The position numbers were made by a program, and so were the translations under genes. Positions 23,775-28,546 of a stretch of 28,546 nucleotides of DNA are shown piece after piece. Source of the stretch: Methanosarcinales archaeon ex4572_44 (lineage in GTDB: Archaea > Halobacteriota > Methanosarcinia > Methanosarcinales > EX4572-44); contig NJEL02000027.1 in the NCBI GenBank assembly GCA_002254825.2, forward strand, positions 1 through 28,546. The letters run 5' to 3'. The notes beneath the pieces are model-generated. The model searched no databases and was not told the origin of the DNA. It was given only the letters and a program-made list of their open reading frames with translations. The stretch's first letter is position 1, and the number at the start of each line of letters is the position of its first letter.

Positions 23775-24009
23775 TCACCCATCAATCCTCTTAGCACATC
23801 AGTCCTTAGATTTCATACGACCACTGCATACTTTTTAAGTTCTTTGATCCTATTTCGATATGGTAAATCGGAGTTCATACAATAGATATTTATTGAAAAA
23901 GTTGTGAATTCGGTTCCGCATTCAAATGTTATACCCCCTTGAGTACCTAACTCACTTTTACTTTAGCTGCAAGTGTGAGACTATTTGTAAAGCCCTTCCA
24001 GTTAGAAAG

Positions 24010-24018
24010 TTTAATATA
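24010..24018 (+). promoter_or_regulatory. TATA box of tRNA-Ile
   Basis: TTTAATATA centred about 32 bases before the tRNA 5' end, the normal spacing for an archaeal tRNA promoter. Confidence 0.55.
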
Positions 24019-24045
24019 GGTCACCATTCATTTTTTGAGCTGTTA

Positions 24046-24122
24046 GGGCCCGTAGCTTAGCCAGGTGGAGCGTACGGCTGATAACCGTAAGGTCCTGCGT
24101 TCGAATCGCAGCGGGCCCACCA
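24046..24122 (+). tRNA. tRNA-Ile (GAU anticodon)
   Basis: Acceptor stem GGGCCCG pairs exactly with CGGGCCC (24112-24118), followed by discriminator A and an encoded CCA. The anticodon stem ACGGC/GCCGT-type arm, with loop CTGATAA, gives anticodon GAT. The T arm CTGCG-TTCGAAT-CGCAG is perfect. No intron. It reads AUC/AUU codons. It stands alone between divergent mqnC and hemB. Confidence 0.96.
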
Positions 24123-24306
24123 TACAACTGATCGTTAGTAGGCGCTTCAAGAGATGTTTATGAAATAAATAGCAGTAAAAAGTTGGAAGTTGATAAAAAT
24201 ACTAAAACGTGTAGTTATAACATGAAAATAGTGGTGAAAATGTGAAGATGGGGTCGATTAACAAAACATACTTAATGTAGTAGAACACCTGTTGTTGTGA
24301 TCGATC

Positions 24307-25287
24307 ATGTTTCCTGTTACTCGGATGCGCAGGTTGCGTTCTGGAAAAATTCGGGAGATGTTGGCTGAGACAGAACTTAATATCTCTGATTTTGTGTATC
24401 CTTTGTTTGTTGATGAGAGTATCCAAAGTCCTGTAGAGGTGCCGTCCATGCCGGGTGTGCATCGCTTCCCTGTCGATTCTTTGATCGGGGAGGTATCTGA
24501 TCTCTGCGAGCTTGGAATTCCTGCTGTGATACTCTTCGGCATACCGTCCCAGAAGGATGGTACTGGTGCTCATGCGTGGGGTCATGGCGATGTGGTTCAG
24601 AGGGCTGTGCGCAAAGTAAAACACGAGTTTGACGATGAGATCTACGTCATTACCGATGTCTGTCTCTGTGAGTATATGGATCACGGCCATTGTGGTATTG
24701 TTGAGGGCGAGCAGGTTCTGAATGATCCGACGCTTGAGCTTCTTGGCAGAATTGCTGTGAGCCACGTGGAGGCGGGTTCTGATATGGTGGCGCCTTCAGG
24801 GATGATGGACGGGATGGTTCGGGCGATTCGGAGCAGTCTTGACGGGGAGGGTTATTCTGATGCTGGGATTATGTCTTATGCAGCAAAGTATGCTTCGAGC
24901 CTCTATGGTCCTTTCAGGGATGCTGCCGACTCTGGTTATGCCTTTGGTGATCGAAGTTCTTATCAGATGAACCCTGCAAATGTTGATGAAGCGCTGCGAG
25001 AAGTGGAACTTGACATCGGGGAGGGAGCGGATATTGTAATGGTGAAGCCTGCTCTTACATACCTTGACATGTTGTATCGGGTCAAGGAACGTTTCAGGGT
25101 GCCGACTGCAGCGTACCATGTGAGTGGTGAGTACTCGATGGTGAAGGCGGCTGAGAGGCTTGGCTGGATCGATGGCGAGCGTGTGATGCACGAGGTGCTC
25201 CTCTCCATCAAGAGGGCTGGCGCGGATATAATAATCAGTTACGCTGCAAAGGAGTTTTCAAAGCTCTCCCGGGAGGAATCGGTATGA
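24307..25287 (+). CDS. hemB: Delta-aminolevulinic acid dehydratase (porphobilinogen synthase)
   Basis: Condenses two 5-aminolevulinate molecules to porphobilinogen, the common start for siroheme, heme, F430 and cobamides. Full length at 326 residues. The zinc-site cysteines 119, 121 and 129 lie in VCLCEYMDHGHCG, so this is a zinc-type enzyme; Schiff-base lysines are Lys194 (YAAKYAS) and Lys247 (MVKPAL). ATG 24307 follows GTGATC at short spacing. The stop overlaps the bud32 start (ATGA). The upstream 184 bases after the tRNA contain only a weak TATA-like CTTAATGT at 24271-24278. Confidence 0.96.
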   Translation: MFPVTRMRRLRSGKIREMLAETELNISDFVYPLFVDESIQSPVEVPSMPGVHRFPVDSLIGEVSDLCELGIPAVILFGIPSQKDGTGAHAWGHGDVVQRAVRKVKHEFDDEIYVITDVCLCEYMDHGHCGIVEGEQVLNDPTLELLGRIAVSHVEAGSDMVAPSGMMDGMVRAIRSSLDGEGYSDAGIMSYAAKYASSLYGPFRDAADSGYAFGDRSSYQMNPANVDEALREVELDIGEGADIVMVKPALTYLDMLYRVKERFRVPTAAYHVSGEYSMVKAAERLGWIDGERVMHEVLLSIKRAGADIIISYAAKEFSKLSREESV

Positions 25288-25856
25288 TAATCGCATCTGG
25301 TGCCGAGGCTTTGATCGACCGTGCGGACGGAGTGGTGGTGAAGCAGAGAGTCTCGAAGAGGTATCGTCTCAGTGAGATCGATTCACGGTTGAGGCGCGAG
25401 AGGACGCGAGCAGAAGCACGGATCATCTCTGCTGCCCGACGCATAGGGGTTCCCACACCAATCATCCACGATCTCGAAGATTTTGAGATTGTGATGGAGT
25501 ACATCGACGGCAAAGCACTGAGGGATGAAATCGACACTGGTCTCTCGCATGAGACCGGTCGTGTGGTCGGACTGCTCCACTCTGGTGGAATCATTCACGG
25601 CGATCTGACAACCTCAAACATAATCTATCACAGAGAAAAGATATATCTGATCGATTTCGGACTCGCATTCTTCGATACGTCAACCGAGGCACGGGGCGTT
25701 GATATCCACGTATTCTTCCAGACACTCAGGAGTGGTCACGAAGAGGCTGAGGAGTTTGCAAGCGCATTCGGGGAGGGTTATCGGGCAGTCTTCGATGATA
25801 GTTGTGAGGTGCTATCACGCGTGAAGGAAATCGCTCGGCGCGGACGATACATGTGA
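25284..25856 (+). CDS. bud32: KEOPS complex kinase/ATPase Bud32
   Basis: Small RIO-like atypical kinase of the KEOPS complex, needed for t6A37 modification of ANN-decoding tRNAs. Visible are KQRVSKRYR (20-28, with ATP-anchoring Lys), the RLRRERTRAEARI helix, the IVMEYIDG hinge, catalytic IHGDLTTSN (Asp107) and metal-binding IDFGLAFF (Asp124), then VDIHVF and the RRGRY ending. At 190 residues it is slightly short but complete. In many euryarchaea Bud32 is fused to Kae1; here it is a separate gene coupled to hemB by a 4-base overlap and no Kae1 is in the window. tRNA-Ile(GAU), 1.2 kb upstream, is a t6A substrate class, probably by coincidence. Confidence 0.92.
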   Translation: MIIASGAEALIDRADGVVVKQRVSKRYRLSEIDSRLRRERTRAEARIISAARRIGVPTPIIHDLEDFEIVMEYIDGKALRDEIDTGLSHETGRVVGLLHSGGIIHGDLTTSNIIYHREKIYLIDFGLAFFDTSTEARGVDIHVFFQTLRSGHEEAEEFASAFGEGYRAVFDDSCEVLSRVKEIARRGRYM

Positions 25857-25880
25857 GAAATACAGAGGGGTGTACAGAGC

Positions 25881-26789
25881 ATGCCGATTGTGATAGACCT
25901 GGAAAGAGGAAAGAAGGTTGCAAAACTCCTCTATAATTCCTTCACTACTACAGACATTCATGGAAGAACGGGTATGCCAAGAGATATGGTACCGAGTAGT
26001 GTAGCGAAGGGTTCTCTTGGGCATATATTATTTATAACACTCACAATCTCCATTAACTACAAAAGGGATGCTTCATCGTTGTGGGAGAGTTCGATAAAGA
26101 CTTTTGATGATCCAGAAACGAAATACTTATTCGATCCAAAGTTATTACATGAAACCCCTCTCGAAAAGATCGTTGAGGATATGCATAGATACAACCTCTC
26201 ACCACGACCTGAAAAAGACGCTGATATCTGGCAGAGAGTTGGAGTCACTTTTTATGAAAAATGGAGTAGCGATCCACGTAACTTTTTCAAAAACTCCAAC
26301 TGGGATTCGTCTTTAATCGTGAAACGCCTGAGAACAGACACACACACGGAAAAGGGAGAGACAGCACCAGACTATCCATACCTACGCAGTCCTAAAATAC
26401 GTCCCTTGTGGTTGAAGATGCTCAGAGACGATGCAGGCATGGTGGAACTAAGAAATCTAGAGGCGATCCCAATCCTCGTAGATGCACACGTAGCAAGAGC
26501 AACATTAGCCACTGGAGTTATCAGAGGGCAGTTCAAAGGCACATTAGACGAACTCTCCGAAGATATAAGAGAAGCATGGTTTCAAAGCGTGGAGGGCTTG
26601 AACGCCAATGAGAGACCAATGATCGCTATAGACATGTATCAACCGCTCTCGCACCTATCCATGCATGGTTGCTCAAATAGAGACGAGATAATAGGTAATT
26701 GCACAGCATTTAACAATTGTAAAGCAAGAGATTTATGTATTAAAGGAAAAATTAAGATAGATAAGAATTTCGTGGATTTAGAAACATGA
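25881..26789 (+). CDS. Putative HhH-GPD DNA glycosylase-like protein with C-terminal Cys cluster
   Basis: 302 residues of a conserved but, to my knowledge, unnamed family. Helical throughout. The stretch LRNLEAIPILVDAHVARATLA (190-210) resembles the HhH-GPD core of endonuclease III/MutY, where VDTHV carries the catalytic Asp (Asp201 here). Four cysteines follow at 264, 274, 280 and 286 (C-x9-C-x5-C-x5-C), similar in place but not spacing to the 4Fe-4S loop of those enzymes. Other blocks: KGSLGHILFITLTISINYKRDA, DDPETKYLFDP, VGVTFYEKW and DYPYLRSPKIRPLWLKML. ATG 25881 has GAGGGGTG about 8 bases upstream and sits 24 bases after bud32, so it is probably co-transcribed. A base-excision repair role is inference from motifs. 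Confidence 0.6.
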   Translation: MPIVIDLERGKKVAKLLYNSFTTTDIHGRTGMPRDMVPSSVAKGSLGHILFITLTISINYKRDASSLWESSIKTFDDPETKYLFDPKLLHETPLEKIVEDMHRYNLSPRPEKDADIWQRVGVTFYEKWSSDPRNFFKNSNWDSSLIVKRLRTDTHTEKGETAPDYPYLRSPKIRPLWLKMLRDDAGMVELRNLEAIPILVDAHVARATLATGVIRGQFKGTLDELSEDIREAWFQSVEGLNANERPMIAIDMYQPLSHLSMHGCSNRDEIIGNCTAFNNCKARDLCIKGKIKIDKNFVDLET

Positions 26790-26843
26790 AAACGCTATAC
26801 ATAACTCCCACGTAAGTTGGCAGCTCCGTTCACTCGCAAAGGT

Positions 26844-26852
26844 GATATATTG
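26844..26852 (+). promoter_or_regulatory. TATA box of xseA-xseB
   Basis: GATATATTG about 25 bases before GTG 26873, so the transcript may begin at or beside the start codon. Confidence 0.45.
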
Positions 26853-26872
26853 ATTGTGACAGATGATGTTAT

Positions 26873-28126
26873 GTGTCGATCGATCTTGTTCGAGGGTTTG
26901 AAAGTGAGAGGCTGGGTGACAGGAAAGGTGGTGGGATACTTGGGGTTTCTGAGCTTTCACTTCGGATAAAGAGGAAGTTTCAGGAGGATAGCGAGATGCA
27001 GGATCTCTGGGTGCGAGGGGAAGTCTCTAATTTGACAAATCATCGATCAGGACATATCTATTTTACTTTGAAGGATGAAAAGAGTCAGATTCAGTGTGTG
27101 GTCTTCAGATGGTATGCGAAGAGACTTAGGTTTAGGCCAGAAGCTGGGATGAAGATTTTGGTCTTTGGGAGTGTTGATACCTACGAGTTTCGGAGTCAGT
27201 ACCAGCTTCAGGTGTTGAGTGTGCGACCTGATGGAATTGGCGAGCTTTACAGGGCTTTTGAGGAGCTTAAGGCCAGGCTTGCCTCTGAAGGGCTCTTTGA
27301 CGAGGCGCATAAGAGACCTTTACCGCGGTATCCTTCCACTGTTGCAGTGGTCTCTTCGCCTGACGGAGCTGTGATTCATGATATTATAAATGTGGCTCGG
27401 CGTCGTTATCCTGTGCGTATTCTTGTTGTGCCGACTCAGGTGCAGGGTGTGGGCGCTGGCGAGAGTATTGTTGGGTCGATTCAGCGTCTTTCTGGGTCTG
27501 ATGTCGATCTGATCATCCTTGCGCGTGGTGGTGGGTCGATTGAGGATCTCTGGCCTTTTAATGAGGAGAGAGTTGCGCGGGCGATATATGACTCCAGCAT
27601 ACCGATCGTCTCAGCTGTTGGGCATGAGACCGATTATACGATCGCAGATTTTACAGCGGATCTGCGTGCACCCACACCTTCGGCTGCTGGTGAGCTGGTG
27701 GTGCCTGAACTGGGCGAGGTGTTGGAGCGTCTGGAGCGGTACGAGACGATGTTCGATCAGAGGATTTGTTCGCTGATTGACGGGTTCTCGCATCGGTTGG
27801 GTGTGTGTGAATCTGCTCTCTCTCCGAAACGTTTGTATGATCTCTTGAGGGCGCGGGAGGGGAGGTTGCGTGAGCTTGAGAGGCATCTCTCGCATCTGGT
27901 GGACCATGGGATCGAGATGAGAGAGTCTGGTTTGCAGGGTGTTGTTGGTAGGCTCAATGCTGTTAGTCCGTTGCATACACTTGAGCGTGGGTACAGTATT
28001 ACGTTGAAGGATGGGGGTGTTGTGAGTAGTGTTAGACAGGTGGAGATTGGCGATCGTATCGAGGTTGTTGTGAAGGATGGATCGATCATGGGCTTGGTTG
28101 GTGAAACGAATGAGAAGAAGCGATAG
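26873..28126 (+). CDS. xseA: Exodeoxyribonuclease VII large subunit
   Basis: Catalytic subunit of the single-strand-specific exonuclease VII. The N-terminal OB-fold (about 22-120, with DLWVRGEVSNLTNHRSGHIYF) binds DNA. The core contains VAVVSSPDGAVIHDI, ILARGGGSIEDLWPFNEE (217-232) and SAVGHETDYTIADF (247-260), then helices with coiled-coil character and the closing LERGYSIT. At 417 residues it is complete. The start is GTG 26873, leaderless if the TATA box at 26844 is used; the first 20 residues are not conserved, so a later start is possible. xseB follows at once. The enzyme is bacterial-type, found in some euryarchaea such as Methanosarcina, and probably arrived by ancient transfer. The gene is T/G-rich throughout. 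Confidence 0.94.
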   Translation: MSIDLVRGFESERLGDRKGGGILGVSELSLRIKRKFQEDSEMQDLWVRGEVSNLTNHRSGHIYFTLKDEKSQIQCVVFRWYAKRLRFRPEAGMKILVFGSVDTYEFRSQYQLQVLSVRPDGIGELYRAFEELKARLASEGLFDEAHKRPLPRYPSTVAVVSSPDGAVIHDIINVARRRYPVRILVVPTQVQGVGAGESIVGSIQRLSGSDVDLIILARGGGSIEDLWPFNEERVARAIYDSSIPIVSAVGHETDYTIADFTADLRAPTPSAAGELVVPELGEVLERLERYETMFDQRICSLIDGFSHRLGVCESALSPKRLYDLLRAREGRLRELERHLSHLVDHGIEMRESGLQGVVGRLNAVSPLHTLERGYSITLKDGGVVSSVRQVEIGDRIEVVVKDGSIMGLVGETNEKKR

Positions 28127-28143
28127 GAGGCGTGAGTGATAGG

Positions 28144-28383
28144 ATGGATGTTGTTGTAGATAGTAAGGATCCAGTGGATCTAAGTTTTGAAGAAGCTCTT
28201 GTGATGCTTGAGGCAGTGGTTTCGGAGCTTGAGAGTGGTGATCTCTCACTTGAGGCGAGTCTTGAGCTTTTTGAGCGAGGGGTTAGGCTTTCTCGCAGAT
28301 GCAGGGAGCTCCTTTTGGGTGCTCGGCAGAGGGTTGATCTCTTGACTGAGGAAGGCGTGGTTGGTTTTGAAGAAGATGAATAG
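28144..28383 (+). CDS. xseB: Exodeoxyribonuclease VII small subunit
   Basis: A 79-residue helical protein with the family pattern LSFEEALVMLEAVVSELESGDLSLEASLELFERGVRLSRRCRELL; several copies coat the XseA helical stalk. ATG 28144 is chosen because AGGAGGCGTGA (28125-28135) then lies at suitable distance. GTG 28132 in the same frame would sit almost on that site but adds only four residues. It starts 17 bases after xseA. The acidic tail VGFEEDE ends the protein, and no further gene on this strand follows in the window. Confidence 0.9.
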   Translation: MDVVVDSKDPVDLSFEEALVMLEAVVSELESGDLSLEASLELFERGVRLSRRCRELLLGARQRVDLLTEEGVVGFEEDE

Positions 28384-28456
28384 TTAGGGTTTTGTCTGGC
28401 GGTTGGTGTTCATTTCTGTCTCATTCACATCAAAGTTTTCATTTTTGTTTGTGTGG

Positions 28457-28546
28457 TTAGGGCCATACTCCGAAGTATGCGTTTAGTGCGAGGAGTGCTA
28501 TTGCTATTGCGACGCTGGCTGAAACCACGGTCTTTGGGTCGAATAG
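28457..28546 (-). CDS. C-terminus of a membrane protein, partial
   Basis: On the minus strand the frame entering from the right edge reads LFDPKTVVSASVAIAIALLA, then LNAYFGVWP and TAA at 28459-28457. The 16-18 residues around VVSASVAIAIALLAL form one hydrophobic helix. I do not recognise the family. The sense strand is A/C-rich, as at other gene 3' ends in the window, which supports it being real. It converges on xseB across 73 bases. Confidence 0.5.
   Translation of the reverse strand, partial: LFDPKTVVSASVAIAIALLALNAYFGVWP

Noticed and set aside
23328..23885. 185-codon plus-strand frame opposite mqnC
   Set aside because: mqnC motifs prove the minus strand is coding; the antisense frame has no family features.
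27611..28249. 212-codon minus-strand frame opposite xseA/xseB
   Set aside because: Antisense to a certain gene; the product is low-complexity Pro/His/Gln-rich, as expected from the complement of T/G-rich DNA.

Overview
The window is archaeal. It encodes pelota, RadA, ribosomal protein S17e, an archaeal-type RNase P RNA, a stand-alone Bud32 kinase and a tRNA with an encoded CCA end, and the promoters carry TATA boxes. The two-ABC-domain protein at 8082-9821 matches component A2 (AtwA) of the methyl-coenzyme M reductase activation system, which points to an MCR-bearing lineage (methanogen, ANME or alkane oxidiser). An MqnC-type radical SAM enzyme suggests menaquinone made by the futalosine route. 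Together with AtwA this is most like a Methanophagales/Syntrophoarchaeia-type euryarchaeon, but that placement is inference.

Layout. 1-650: 3' end of a peroxiredoxin, a glutaredoxin-like gene, and a 34-codon stump of thioredoxin reductase. 615-4683 (minus): a tungstate/molybdate ABC cassette with a fused three-part binding protein, a frameshifted permease and an intact ATPase. 5077-7025: pelota and a shortened MFS transporter. 7093-9821 (minus): atwA-mtnA. 10005-11891: S17e-dapA-dapB. 11908-15028 (minus): glutaredoxin-nrdD-small membrane protein-PD-(D/E)XK-like nuclease. 15377-16284: siroheme/heme genes (a shortened ahbB-like gene and a precorrin-2 dehydrogenase). 16398-19671: radA, RNase P RNA and an HD-domain hydrolase. 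19728-23774 (minus): mqnC-argS-B12/radical SAM protein. 24046-24122: tRNA-Ile(GAU). 24307-26789: hemB-bud32-HhH-GPD-like glycosylase. 26873-28383: xseA-xseB. 28457-end (minus): C-terminus of a membrane protein.

How the genes work together. hemB, the precorrin-2 dehydrogenase and ahbB belong to tetrapyrrole synthesis (siroheme and the Ahb heme route). dapA and dapB are consecutive steps of lysine synthesis. The grx-nrdD operon makes deoxyribonucleotides anaerobically. RadA, exonuclease VII, the glycosylase and the small nuclease are DNA maintenance functions.

Two features run through the window. First, many genes show internal or terminal deletions relative to their families (trxB, the W/Mo permease and binding protein, MFS, ahbB, mqnC), several of them in frame. 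This is either real erosion or a systematic assembly fault. Second, sense-strand composition drifts along transcription units from T/G-rich at the 5' end to strongly A/C-rich at the 3' end. No clearly new multigene system is visible. The best leads are the three-domain oxyanion-binding protein, the nrdD-coupled membrane-protein/nuclease pair, and the paired palindromes upstream of the nrd operon.
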